Positions 30,425 to 41,419 of a stretch of DNA of 64,000 nucleotides are shown piece by piece. The position numbers were made by a program, and so were the translations under genes. This DNA is from Platycnemis pennipes. Taxonomy: Eukaryota; Arthropoda; Insecta; Odonata; Platycnemididae. A model generated the notes under the pieces. It ran no database searches and was not told the DNA's origin. It saw only the letters and a program-made list of their open reading frames with translations. The DNA lies in NCBI GenBank assembly GCA_933228895.1, contig OW121846.1, positions 114,609,525-114,673,524 of the forward strand, in the 5' to 3' direction. Position 1 is the first letter of the stretch, and each line of letters begins with the position of its first letter.

Positions 30425-31990
30425 ATGATATTCCACCAAATCAAGCCTGAAATAACTACCTTCATACGTAGGGGTATAAATAAGTTTAAATAATAATGAG
30501 CTCAATTAATTAAAGGATTTAATTTTAGTTTTAGCTAATGATAGGCAGTATATGTAAGTTTAAATATTCTTATGTGTAACTTTGTGGAAAATGTATTGAA
30601 TGTTTCTCTCAACATGGATTTTGAAACTTGAAACAGTACATTTTTAATGATTTGTAGTACATACAATAATTTTTTGTGAGCTCTCCATTATTAAGAAGTG
30701 GAGGCATGGCAATTATTACATTGCCTTCAACTATAGACTAAATTTCTGGAGAGTCCTTTACAGCAAGGAAATTATGACCTGGTAACAATAAATTTAATTT
30801 GCCACAGTTATGATGATGCAATAGCCACAAGTTATAACTATATAACAATGAGATATGAAACAAATAAATGAAATAGATGTAGCTTCTGTCAGAAATTTGG
30901 AAGTAAAGTGATTTTTATAATATAAAAACATCATTTGCTCTGTACTTAGCTGTTCTGTATTGATTTTTGTGTAGACTATGAGGACCCTAATTTAAGAGTA
31001 TAGTTTCCTTTGCTAATGCAGGAATTGTGCTTTGTACAGTTTAACCCTGGGGCCAATAGATCGAATCTTATCTGAGCTTACGAAGAGTAAGTGAACCACA
31101 CAATCCTTGCATCTGTTTTTCAATGGCTAAAAAAAGATTCCCTTGAATGGAGTAAATCAGCACTAATTTTAATTTCATCAACATAAGATCAACTCAAGAA
31201 GAGAACTTTCCTTAAGTTTGCCGATGTAGAATTAGGTATGAGTGACAAAGGGCATTTGGATTATTTGGATTGCAAGGTAGGAAAACCTTACTTTTTAAGT
31301 GACAATTTACATGTTGATTCCCTCTTTCTATCTATAAAACACGGATTGTCCAATCACTTACACCTGTACCTTCCAAAAATATTTTTATCATATACGTCAT
31401 GATTATTTTCGGGGAAGATTTATTTCAAGCCCTTGCAATATTATTAACGCAAGTCGTCGATAAGTGCCTCAAATCAAATGTACTTGCGTACAATACAAGG
31501 TATTTATTTCCTTCTCATATCTTTTAATTAAGACAAATATTTTTCAAAAGACTTGACCTGACCTCTCTCGTCTGGACCAAATGTTGAGCGTGTGCTTCCT
31601 TACAATACCACTGATAGTAAAAATTCGATGCATATCTTGAACGCCTTTGATTACAGTGTGACGCAAAGGTTCTGTACATGACTTAGTGAGATCCTGTTTT
31701 CTTCTTCCACACGGCACCGGATGGAGACGGAATTCACAAAGAGTTCTGCTCCGTATAACGAACCGCATGAAGATATACTCGCACGCTCGCAGAGTGAGCG
31801 AGAGGCAACGTTCTGCTGCTAAGTTTAGCCTCAGTAATACGAACTGCCGTAGCTTTGGCTTTACTATGGTACAGGTAAGGCAGTGAGCTTATTTGCCGAT
31901 CCAAAATGATAACTACAAAGCGATGGGACATCGTCCTCTGGAATTTGAAATTTTTTTCTCCGCTGAGTGCGAGCGAGAGCTGTGGCAGGA
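30425..31990. other. no gene recognised
   Basis: About 1.5 kb of AT-rich DNA with no recognisable coding. Composition shifts to more GC after 31650. Confidence 0.35.
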
Positions 31991-31998
31991 ATGTATGT

Positions 31999-32083
31999 CG
32001 GGGTATAAAATGCACACGTGTAGATTTCGCGGTATTTATGTGTTTCCACCGTTAAATCAGCGAATGATTTCGTGAACGTAAGC
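31999..32083 (+). promoter_or_regulatory. candidate TATA promoter with E-box and donor site
   Basis: GGGGTATAAAATGC (TATA at 32004-32010) is followed by CACGTG (32015-32020) and, about 65 bp on, AACGTAAGC, a plausible 5' splice donor. Downstream at 32255-32267 is GAAGCTTCGAGAA, an exact GAAnnTTCnnGAA heat-shock-element pattern, although it lies downstream of the TATA. The open frame 32192-32497 (101 aa) has no recognised domain. Individually these words are common, so this is weak evidence. Confidence 0.25.
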
Positions 32084-33410
32084 AATCAGGTTGTTAATAT
32101 TGGTCCCGCCTGTAGATGATGTGGCCGAGATAGCCATAACATAGGTATATTTGTAAATTTTGGTTGTGTTGATAGTGGGAATGTCGTTCACGTGGAGTGT
32201 GAGCAGTCAAGAGCCGATCAGAGACCCATAAGAGAACACCTGCCTCGGCGAGTCGAAGCTTCGAGAAAGATTTTCATTCCGAGACACGAAGTGAACAGTC
32301 TTCGAGATAGCTTCGCACAATGGGCAGTTTGCGTACGTATTGTCTGGAGTGTGGAAAACAGACCGCAGTGCCAGACCCGTTTGGAAGCACGTGCGGCGTC
32401 GGTGGTTCTTTTGCGGTTGGAAGACGTGGGATTTGCAGATTTTAGGGAGTATTTAGCACTGAGAGCAAATCAACACTGGGAAAGCAGTGGATATTGAAAA
32501 TATTCTGTCCCTTCGTAGACCCTTGACAAACATGTTAGTGGAAAGTAAAGTAGAAATGAATTGACTAAGTGTTAAGAATCATTAACAGAAGCTGACAAAA
32601 CTGGACATGAGGTACAGCAGTAACATATAATAACTTAGCTATTGATCAAATTTAGGTTTACTACTGGATGAAAGAGTTTGAAGAAAGAGGAGCCTTAGAT
32701 CTTCGTATCGCGAAGGATAATCATGAGAAGACGCACTTTTCAGAATCCTACTGACGGAAAAGAATCACAGAATACATTTTAACCACTACGTGCATGATTA
32801 TTGTGGCAAGGAGGATTTACCTTAATGGAATGAGAATTTCGTATCACATAGAGGGTATTAATATAATATTTCACATCTTATATATTTCCGGTCAATAAAA
32901 ACATCTTAGCACCTCACCACATCTCCTTCCTGGTTCATTCCAACAATTGGACGATATTCAATAAATCGTGATCATTTGCTTGAGAAACTTTCCAATTGAA
33001 AATATTTCACCACAATAAGAACAATAAACCACTGTGTTAGGATGGGGAGAACGGGAGGATATTACCATGTCGAGACCAATCGTTGTTATAAGCCACAGCA
33101 ATTGAAAAACTGATAATGGTAGTCGATCGAATATTCTTATAAATTTCAGGAACCTTAGCGGATCTATCTCCTTCATAACTACTACTCGAAAATGTTGAAT
33201 TGGATTAATAAAGATCCCTGAATCACAAACAAGGAATTTTCATGAAAGGTTTCTGAGGGAGAAACTGACAGTAGAAAGAAGCTTTTCTTCATTTTTCGAA
33301 ATTGTATTTCTGCTGAACTGCAAGATTTTCTACTCAATGAGACTACTTCAGAAATATATGGAAGATTTTGCAAGGGAGCATATAAACAAAGGACTCAAGG
33401 AGTCGGTGTT
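32084..33410. other. moderately GC-rich stretch without recognised gene, then AT-rich
   Basis: The plus frame 32192-32497 and the minus frames 32958-33373 have no domain that I can name. The minus peptide near 32990-33050 contains YCSYCGE, too little to call a zinc finger. Confidence 0.3.
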
Positions 33411-33414
33411 TAGT

Positions 33415-33765
33415 TTAAATGTAGGGTTGAGGTCGATTCCTCTCGTACTCACGGGAAAACTTCAGCCAACCTAGGAAATGGAGTCGTCGACGTCCTCCTT
33501 GTACCTCAGTCTCGATCTCCTCGTGATCCCGGGTGACGGGTTTGCAATAGTCACAAGGATAGAAGACTGACCGTGGACCTCTGCCGTACACTCCGAGGGC
33601 GATGTGACAATTGTGCGTTCGACTTATTCCCTCGTTCGACTTATTCTGACAGGTGCAGTTGTATCCTTCCGCCAATTCACCGTCTTACCCCTCGGGGTGA
33701 GTCCCCGCTCCCCGCAAGTGTGGTGCAAGAGCACACAAATTTACAATACATCAAAGACAATAGCA
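33415..33765. other. GC-richer block of unknown origin
   Basis: Base composition rises compared with both sides. The 86-codon minus frame (33675-33415) reads LGVYGRGPRSVFYPCDYC and overlapping plus frames compete with it. I recognise no domain and cannot choose a strand. Confidence 0.25.
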
Positions 33766-33769
33766 TTTG

Positions 33770-34435
33770 GTGGAAATATTCCCGACGGCAGTTCTCGGTG
33801 AACACGATAATAAACATTCCCAGATTTCCAGGATATTCGTTTACATTGCAGAAATGTTTGTTTGAGTGAATATAAATATGAGGAATACACAACGATTGAT
33901 AACAATGACGTGCCAAACCTTATGCATCCGCGTACGATTCACTCTTCCGAGAAAGTTTCATAGGTCAGAACGTGTCAACAATTTCGTCTCCGTTTTCTTT
34001 TGTTCGGTTGTTTTTATTTCTCATTTTTGAGTAACAAGCATGATCGCCTGTGTCACGAAAGTTATGAAAACATGAGACTGCTCTCAGTGGCTGTTAATTG
34101 GAAAACTCTAAGATTATGTCAAGAAGGGGGCAGTAGAACTTCCTATAATTTTTTTTTGAATTTTTATTATATGTTGAGGACAAGCGCCTTAATGTGTCTT
34201 CATTTAGGAGTTAAAATCTCATATGAATATGAATATCTCAGACGAAGCCTTATGACGCATCAGTACACCACTAGGCTGTCATGTAATTTAGGCATGTCAT
34301 GGTATCGTAACTTGGCAGCATGGAGTAAAGTTTTTCAAGGAGTATATTTTTTAATGGAAGAACTATCTTTAAATGGTACCTCAGAGCCGAAAACTGGTAA
34401 TGTCTAAAATTTTAAGCTCTCATGTAGTCTTGGAG
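33770..34435. other. no gene recognised
   Basis: The open frame at 34000-34407 has no motifs. Nothing else was seen. Confidence 0.3.
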
Positions 34436-34439
34436 ACTT

Positions 34440-35890
34440 TTATAATTTTTATGGATCAAAAAATGGTAACGCTGGAGGAGGCATAATGCTCAGGAAGAGT
34501 GCAGCACTGCGCGTGAAGAGCTTCCTGCAGTACAGTGAGAGAATTATAATGGTGAAGATTGAGACCAAACCTACAGATACCATTGGGGTACAAGTTTACA
34601 TGCCTACGTAGGACTACGGAGATGAAGAAGTGACGTCTATGAAGAAATCACGGAAGTAAAAGGAGAAGAAAACTTAATTATTTTAGGAGATTGGAACGCA
34701 GTCGTTGGCAATGGTAAAGATGGAAGAATAACAGGAAAATATGGCTTTGGAAATCGAAATGAGAGAGGAGAAAGACTTGTAAATTCTGCACACAACAGAA
34801 GTTGCTGGTGGCTAGCACATTGTTTAAAAACCACCAACGGAGAAGATATGCGTGGAAAATGCCCGGAGACAGAAGAAGATTTCAAATTGACTACATTTTA
34901 GTGAAGTAGAGGATCAGAAACCAGGTGAAGAAATGCAAAAGTTACCCGGGTGCAGATATCGACAGTGACCATAACTTAGTGACGATGAAATGCCACTTAA
35001 AACTCAAGAAATCGAATAAATCAATGAAGAACGTATGACAGGTAGAGAAACTGAAGGAACCTCAACAACGGCTGGCCTTTCAGATGGCAGTGGAATAAAA
35101 TTAAAGAGGATTTTACTGTGAAATCAGAGGAAAAGTGATGGGAGAACATCCAAATCGGGCTACAGGAAGATATTCCTGCCGAACAAATTAAAAATGCCGG
35201 AGAGAAGACATTTACTCAGATGTATGTACAAATCCACATACGAGTTGTACTCTACAGGAGAGATACCCACGGACTTTGAGAAGAACATCAGCATCCCTAT
35301 TGCCAAATAGAAGAGGGCTTAGAACTATGAACATTTTAGGACCGTAAGCCCGACGACACATGCCTCGAAGATATTGATTCGAAGTGAAGAAAATATTCTT
35401 AACTTAAGAATATTGTTCTTGTGACTACCACTCTAGTTGGATCCCCTCTTAAATTAAGAAAATATCCTGGGAACTTATTATAGTGAGACCTACTCTTAAA
35501 TCTAGAGGGCGCCTCTCGACTTAAGAAAAAAAATTTTTGTTTTCAGTGTACAACCGACCTCGCAAATATTGAAGAGAGAAGAAAATATAAAACTGTGGAA
35601 ACTCAAGACGGGCAACTTCGCTACAAAAGAATCAGGAATGAAATAAACCGTAAAGGGAGAAAAGCACGGGAAATGTGGATGAAGGATCAATGCGAAGATG
35701 TACAAAATGACCTCGCAAAAGGAAATGCAGAAGTTGTCTAGGATGGTGAGAAATCACTTAAAGGAATGGGCTGCATGATATAACAGCATCAGGGACAAGA
35801 ATGGTGAACTCTTAATTGAACATGAGGATAAAGAGAAGAGGATGGAAGGAATACTTGAAAGAGTTGTACAATGCAACTCATTCACACACA
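34440..35890 (+). pseudogene. LINE (family B) endonuclease and linker, rearranged
   Basis: The endonuclease part (about 34465-34990, several frames) shows GGGIMLRKSAALRVKSFLQY, SERIIMVKIETKPTD, NLIILGDWNAVVGNGKDGRI, NRNERGERLVN and a DIDSD.NLV segment near 34960. These are the APE endonuclease motifs of LINEs whose products are often annotated as craniofacial-development-protein-2-like. Next comes the RT start at 35175-35390 (DIPAEQIKNAGEKTFTQMY; STGEIPTDFEKNISIPIAK; THASKILI). Then, after a 150-bp non-coding insert, comes a linker block (35565-35890; ERRKYKTVETQDGQLRYKRI) that normally precedes RT. The order is therefore scrambled. Multiple frameshifts and stops. The same family occurs at 40.3, 52.0 and 54.5 kb. 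Confidence 0.75.
35392..35414. repeat. perfect short palindrome in insert
   Basis: AATATTCTTAA and TTAAGAATATT flank a single C. It lies at the left edge of the ~150-bp non-coding insert that interrupts the family B LINE; CTTAAG words recur at the right edge near 35518. Confidence 0.5.
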
Positions 35891-36099
35891 TATCATCTTC
35901 TTGATATTCTTGTTTTGGATTCGGCCAATGAGCTCTGAACTCTATCGATTAATGGCATTTGTTCATGATTGCATGTTACTTTGAATTGAATTTAATGAGT
36001 TTAGGAGTATGTTAAGTATAAACTGAGTTTATGAATGAAAGATGCATGTTTGTGGGAGGGTGGTCGGCTGCTTCTGTTGGCATGTCGTCCATATATGAA

Positions 36100-36520
36100 G
36101 GTTTGTAGTAGATACTCTACTCACATTCTCTTTCTCTGGTATGATTTCTTTTGTATGATTTACTGTGGTGCTTCCAAATTAACTCATGGAAGATTACCAA
36201 GTGTCTTTTTTAGAAATGAATATCAATATCTTAAGCATAATCAAGCGCAACAAAGCAACAAAGCTTCCATAGTGCGAATCCGGTTGGTTATGCTGCGACC
36301 GTTTGCGACGCCGAATTTCACATTAGTTTTTCGAACGCGCGGTCAAGTCTGGTCCAACCCACCTGCAATGGGGTGGCAAGAGTGTGGAATGGACTGTAGC
36401 CGTATACACTTCGATATGGAGATTCCCGATATACAAACATTGAAAAGAGCCTCTATGTATTACATTTTTAAGAAATCGCGGAAAAAATTACGCTTTTTAT
36501 CAGGCGGAGTAAAGGTCTAG
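36100..36520 (+). pseudogene. LINE RT C-terminal fragment (unclassified)
   Basis: The open frame 36035-36520 contains, from about 36175, GASKLTHGRLPSVFFRNEYQ, then VMLRPFATPNFTLVFRTRGQ, VWSNPPAM and KRASMYYIFKK. The order (HG.LP..F, ..P...TN....F..RG..LWN.LP, then a short basic tail) matches the C-terminal region of many Jockey/CR1-like LINE RTs. There is no catalytic domain upstream in any frame. Assignment is by pattern only and could be coincidence. Confidence 0.35.
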
Positions 36521-36689
36521 GAGATACTGAAAGACTGCTTTCTTCGGATGCACCGCGGGAGTTTCTCTTCTTACCAACTTGACATCGCCTACCAACGAAT
36601 ACGTACACTTTTATCGGAGACAGCAAGCACACCTTAGACCATGCATATTTAAATGGTCTAAGACGCATACCACAGGATTATTGTCTCTT

Positions 36690-37770
36690 GGAGGCCACCA
36701 ACCCACAGCGTTTTGGATTCTGTAGAGTTTATCATGAGCATGATGTTCCTTCTAGTTTCTATCTCCCACACTAACATTCTCTTGAAGGAAGAGCATAGGG
36801 AAACAGCTGATTCTTCTAATAAACCAAATGAATTTTCTTCTTGCACCAAATTTACAGTTGAATGGGCTCCACCAAATTTAATACAAGCCCCATACAGTGG
36901 GTGTAAATAAAATGAGGATTTCTCTTGATTTCTGGCCGTTGCATCAACCTCTCATGCTATTAGCTCCATCAAACGAGCTACAAATAATTCTTGGCGTGGA
37001 AACCTCACTCTTTGCTAGCTCCAATTTGATGCGATTAAACAAAGCAAGTACACTGGAATCGTCAACTTCTATTAGACTAAAGTATTTCATATATCTTTAA
37101 TTCGACCACAAAGCGGAATCAAATGGCCAACTGATCCATCACAGCAACATCTTGTGTGTTATCAACCATTAAACCAAACACTATGCTATTATGCGGGTCT
37201 TTCAGAATGATATCACGTCCCAAAGAACCAATTATGTTGATTAGCTTATTAATGATAGATTTCGACAAAAAGGTTGGGAGAGAGACGCGACCAATCTGTC
37301 TTTTAGTTGAATTTCCAACAGCTTCTCTTTTTATCCTTGTTTTCATTCTATGCAGTTCGCTCTTTTCAGTCCATTTTCTTACGTGATTTAGCAAAATCAC
37401 GTCATAGTTTGCAACTTAATTCACCAATTCAAGAAAATTTCAATGGTTTTCAACTGTATCTAGTGCATGCGCCCCTTCTTTTTTTCTCCATTTGGCACAA
37501 ACCGATAATACAATTTTGAAGGCTCGAATTGTAATATTGTCCCTCTTCCATCACTAACCTGTATGGGATGCTTCGCTATAAAAGCTAATTTTTACTTCGA
37601 TAGGATCACTTATATTTGGACTTATAAAGAAACCTCGTTGTTGCGGGTTAGCAGTTCCTTGCTGAAAGTTATCTTCTTCAGCATCTTCAGATATTTCTGA
37701 TGAATCCCGCGGAAGATGTATATTTGGCTGAGCACGTTCAGATTCTAAGTCCTCATTCAATTTCACAGAA
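36690..37770 (-). pseudogene. hAT-type transposase remnant (DUF4371-like)
   Basis: The minus frame 37400-37119 gives LPTFLSKSIINKLINIIGSL and IVFGLMVDNTQDVAVMDQLA, the ...D.TQD.S..DQL pattern of hAT-related (ZMYM/DUF4371) transposase-like proteins. Further downstream (37080-36800, several frames) come LALFNRIKLELAKSEVSTPR, ICSSFDGANSMRG (compare the family's YDGAsnMsG) and FTPTVWGLY. Upstream, 37766-37554 encodes an acidic stretch with GFFISPNISDPIEVK, which would fit the N-terminal part. Stops and frame changes show that it is dead. No terminal repeats found. Confidence 0.55.
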
Positions 37771-37774
37771 TTTT

Positions 37775-38009
37775 CCAGATTAACTTGGGCTTGAATTTTA
37801 ACTTCACATACACTATACGCGCTATAGGTTTAAAGTAATTCCTCGTCTACATTTGGACAATATTCTCGATGTATTTAACCGTCGAGCCGCCACGCTGCAC
37901 CGGGAAGTTCAACATATTGTCTTTTATTTTCGAGTGATAAGCAGGGGAGGATCAATCAAATGAACAATGATGACTTGTATTATCCTCATGGTGGACGTTC
38001 ATTGGATGG
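37775..38009. other. no gene recognised
   Basis: Nothing recognised. Confidence 0.3.
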
Positions 38010-38110
38010 CGTAGACCACAAGCAGATTTCTTTATTTATAAAATTAGTAATTTTAAATATATTGGGCCATGCAGTGAAATTTTTATGAGGAGCGAAGCAA
38101 TCCAAGTAGT
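38010..38110 (+). repeat. direct repeat, left copy
   Basis: Aligns with 38876-38975: GACCACAAG, GATTT.TTTATT, TTAGTAATTTTAA, TGCAGTGA, TTTTTATGAGGAG and CAATCCAAGTA are shared in order. The copies flank the inverted-repeat element at 38136-38625. Confidence 0.7.
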
Positions 38111-38135
38111 ATAGTATTAGCTGGATAAATTCTTA

Positions 38136-38625
38136 CTTAATGTAATTGCGTAAGCTAACTACCAATAGTACGCTCTAGTGCATGGTTGTGCCTCTTCTGA
38201 AATAAAATGATTAATAGGTTGCCTAGTCAAGTTCGCTACACTGAACAACGCGCGCCAGCTAATGCTTGTTCGATCGCATAGTGTTACAATTTGATCAGCA
38301 ATTTTCATTTACGCTGTGGCGAGGATCTAGGTTTGTATGGGAATTATACTTAATGTTATTTTTTTCAAAATATGCTGAAAAGTATTCTAATTCATAACTA
38401 TTGAATACTTTATCTAAAAAAACGTAAGAAATAAAATAGTTATTGCTTAGCTAGTATACTTCGCACTCATACTCCGCATTTGAGCACGTATAGAACCTTG
38501 ACGCCATCCTTTTTGGAAATATAGTTTTGTTTTTTTAGTAATATGTAACAAATGACATACAAATTATGTCCACGTAGAGCACATTTTTACCACTATAAAG
38601 ATTTCACTTACGCAATTACATTAAG
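38136..38625. mobile_element. ~490-bp element with perfect 19-bp inverted termini
   Basis: CTTAATGTAATTGCGTAAG (38136-38154) and CTTACGCAATTACATTAAG (38607-38625) are exact reverse complements. The interior is AT-rich and non-coding. No clear flanking duplication; the superfamily is not assigned. Confidence 0.6.
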
Positions 38626-38875
38626 AAATTTTCTTTTCTAATTTTCCCGTTTTCATCATTTGTGGAAAAACCGGAGGTGATATAGGAATTTGAAGGTATT
38701 TTTTGGAATCCACAGAACAGTACACCTCTTCATTTCAAACAAAAAATCTTGCATATTGGTGATATTCACTGATTTTCATGGCGTTCAGTACCTATTCCGA
38801 AGTTTTTCATCACTTTCCCGCAAAAAAAGAAACGGCAATTTCTTTAACCGTTAATGCTGGATAAAAATAGAGAGT

Positions 38876-38975
38876 GCAGACCACAAGAGATTTTTTTATT
38901 CATGAAGTTAGTAATTTTAACAATGTCGAAGCCCTGCAGTGACATTTTTATGAGGAGTGACACAATCCAAGTACG
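38876..38975 (+). repeat. direct repeat, right copy
   Basis: Second copy of the ~100-bp segment at 38010-38110, moderately diverged. Confidence 0.7.
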
Positions 38976-38979
38976 ATAA

Positions 38980-40314
38980 ACTTCACTTTTTTGCGAATGA
39001 CCAAGCCGTCGAAGCACCCAAAAAACCTAATCCCACCACTACTTTCCTTTTCAACTACTCACAGTTGGTAAAATCTGGTTGGTGGGCAATTAGCTGTCGA
39101 GTGAGTCAGCTGTCGTGAGGCGCAATGTTAGACTAACTTCTGTCCTTACTAATATCGTTGACACCCCCTGTCGGGGGCCCCCCTAAACCGACCTGCCGAC
39201 CTATCCAGACAGCCCCTGTTATTGATACACACTTAAATACTATCCTCCAGCTAGTCCCCAGCATTAAAGCACTAAGTACCCTTCGTTACTATTTAAACAC
39301 AACCTTCCCCACAACATCGAAGATACATACCCACGTAACTCATTTATACAGGTCCGTTTACCGCCTGTCAAGGACTTTCGTGTTAGTTCTTGTAGCATAA
39401 AAGGAACAATCCTTGCTAATGACATCAAGGCGAGGGAATGAAAAGATAATATTTTGGAGAGGCAAAATTTACAGAATAAAGCATAATGAAACGACATAAA
39501 TTGCATAAGTAGACAAAAATCATCAGCCTTTAACTTGAACGTAAGCAACCACACTCACAATTTAAAGGACTCTCAAATACACAATAATCCATTACGAGGG
39601 CAAATACTGATACCTATTGCTAATTATACAATACCTGCCTTAAAAGTAGACGGATTAATTATTTCATTAAAGTCACATTGGACACCAAAGTGCAATTAAA
39701 TAAAAAGATGACACTTGGGGTGGGAAAATTCACTGAATCAAGAATAATGACGCACTACACTATCCTTTCACTGGGACTTAAGAAACCACACAAGACAAGA
39801 GCAATCCACCTAGTCATCAAATTCACCTCCATTCACATACATTCCACACTTAAGTTATGGTAACAGGTGAAACAACGAAATCATTGCTGACATTATTTTC
39901 TCTGTAATTTGTAAAGATATCACAAACACACATCCAATCCATCACAGTTCATTAAAAATGTTGTTAACTGCTGAATTTCCACCGTGTGCATGCACATCAC
40001 AACACAGTATCCCTTCATTATTAAATATTCTCACCGAGAGTACATTGTTATTTCTTGCTCAAGTAATACTTATTGATGCCAATTCTGTAATTAAAAGTTG
40101 AAGTTATATGTAACAGTCAGATGGCTTTTTATAAATTGCTATTTATTGAGGCCACAAGACGAGTATGAAAAAATCTCCAAAAATAAACTCCCACGACTTT
40201 CTAGGCCAATACTCATGATCAGAGGCAATTTACTAGGCGTGTAAAATTATTTTAAATCCCTTAAATATTCACAATAACGATATTTTTATAATTGAAAATC
40301 TATCTATTTTTACT
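38980..40314. other. no gene recognised
   Basis: Short frames without motifs. AT-rich. Confidence 0.35.
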
Positions 40315-41415
40315 TACCTAGTATCTTCTCTGGATTTAGAGAAGGCTTTTGACAACGTGGAAGTGGATGGGGATTCAATGCTTGGAATTCTGAAGGGAAT
40401 TGGAGTGTCCTACAATGACCGAAGAATTATACACAGTCTGTACAAAAACCAAGTTGCTGTGATTAAATCTGGACCCTGTTGTGAAGAGGCAAGAATAAGG
40501 AAAGGAGTGAGACAAGGTTGTACACTGTCTCCCGTAATTTTTAATGTTTACATCGAGAGAGCCATAAATGAAGTCAAGGAGAAGTGTTCTGGAGTGAACA
40601 TCCACGGAGAAACAATCAGTATGCTATGCTTCGCTGATGACATAGCTCTTATGGCAGAGACAGAGAAGGAGCTGAATAAGATGCTAACAACCATGGAAAG
40701 GACTATGGCCAGATATCAGCTGAAGATAAACAAGAAACAGACTAAGATATTGGTGTGCAGCAAGAAAGAAGAGGCGAAAACCAATGTCAAACTAGGAAAA
40801 CAAAAACTTGACAAGGTTAAAGAGTTCTGTTATCTAGGAAGCCGAGTAACCAACTATGGACGAAGCAAGAAAGAAATAGTGAGTAGAATAGCCCAGGCAA
40901 AGAGGGCATTCTTTCAAAAGAAGAATCTACTTACAGCAGGAAATACAAGCATAGAAGTAAGCAAATAGTTTATTAGAACATACATCTGGAGCATTTGTCT
41001 TTACAGCAGTGAGTCATGGACGATGACAGCAGCGGAGAAGAAAAGGGTAGAAGCATTTAAAATGTGGTGCTACAGAAGAATGCTGAAGATTAAATGGATC
41101 GACCGAGTAAGTAACGAGGAAGTGCTAAGAAGGGTAGGAGATAAGAGAAGTCTGCTGACAACTCTAAAAAGAAGAAGGGAAAACATAATCCGCCGTATCT
41201 TGAGATACGATGGCCTGATGAAGACTATCGTCGAGGGAAAAGTGAACGGGAAGATTGGAAAAGGCAGGCCTCGTATGAGATTCATGGAACAGTTGGTGAA
41301 GAATGTAAAAGAAAAGAATTACGTCACAATGAAAAGGTTGGCCAATAGAAGAATCGAGTTGAAAGCTGCGTGAAACCAATCCTAGGATTGTTGACCAATG
41401 ATGATGATGATGATG
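40315..41415 (+). pseudogene. LINE (family B) reverse transcriptase C-terminal half
   Basis: One frame reads from about 40315 to 41373 with a single in-frame TAG (40966-40968). It holds SSLDLEKAFDNVEVDG, RIRKGVRQGCTLSPVIFNVY, the catalytic LCFADDIALMAETEKELNKM, and FCYLGSRVTNYG. After the stop come YIWSICLYSSESWTMTAAEK, WCYRRMLKIKWIDRVSNEEV and ILRYDGLMKTIVEGKVNGK, ending KRLANRRIELKAA. A non-coding 3' end with ATGATGATGATGATGA (about 41397) follows. RT fingers and the endonuclease are missing, so the copy is 5'-truncated. The near-intact frame suggests relatively recent insertion. The tail matches the copy at 52.67 kb. Confidence 0.87.
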
Positions 41416-41419
41416 AATT

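Noticed and set aside
33415..33869. Overlapping frames in a GC-richer block
   Set aside because: Frames on both strands compete, and no domain or splice signal supports either.
41397..41415. ATG microsatellite as an independent repeat
   Set aside because: It is the short tandem 3' tail of the LINE copy ending there.
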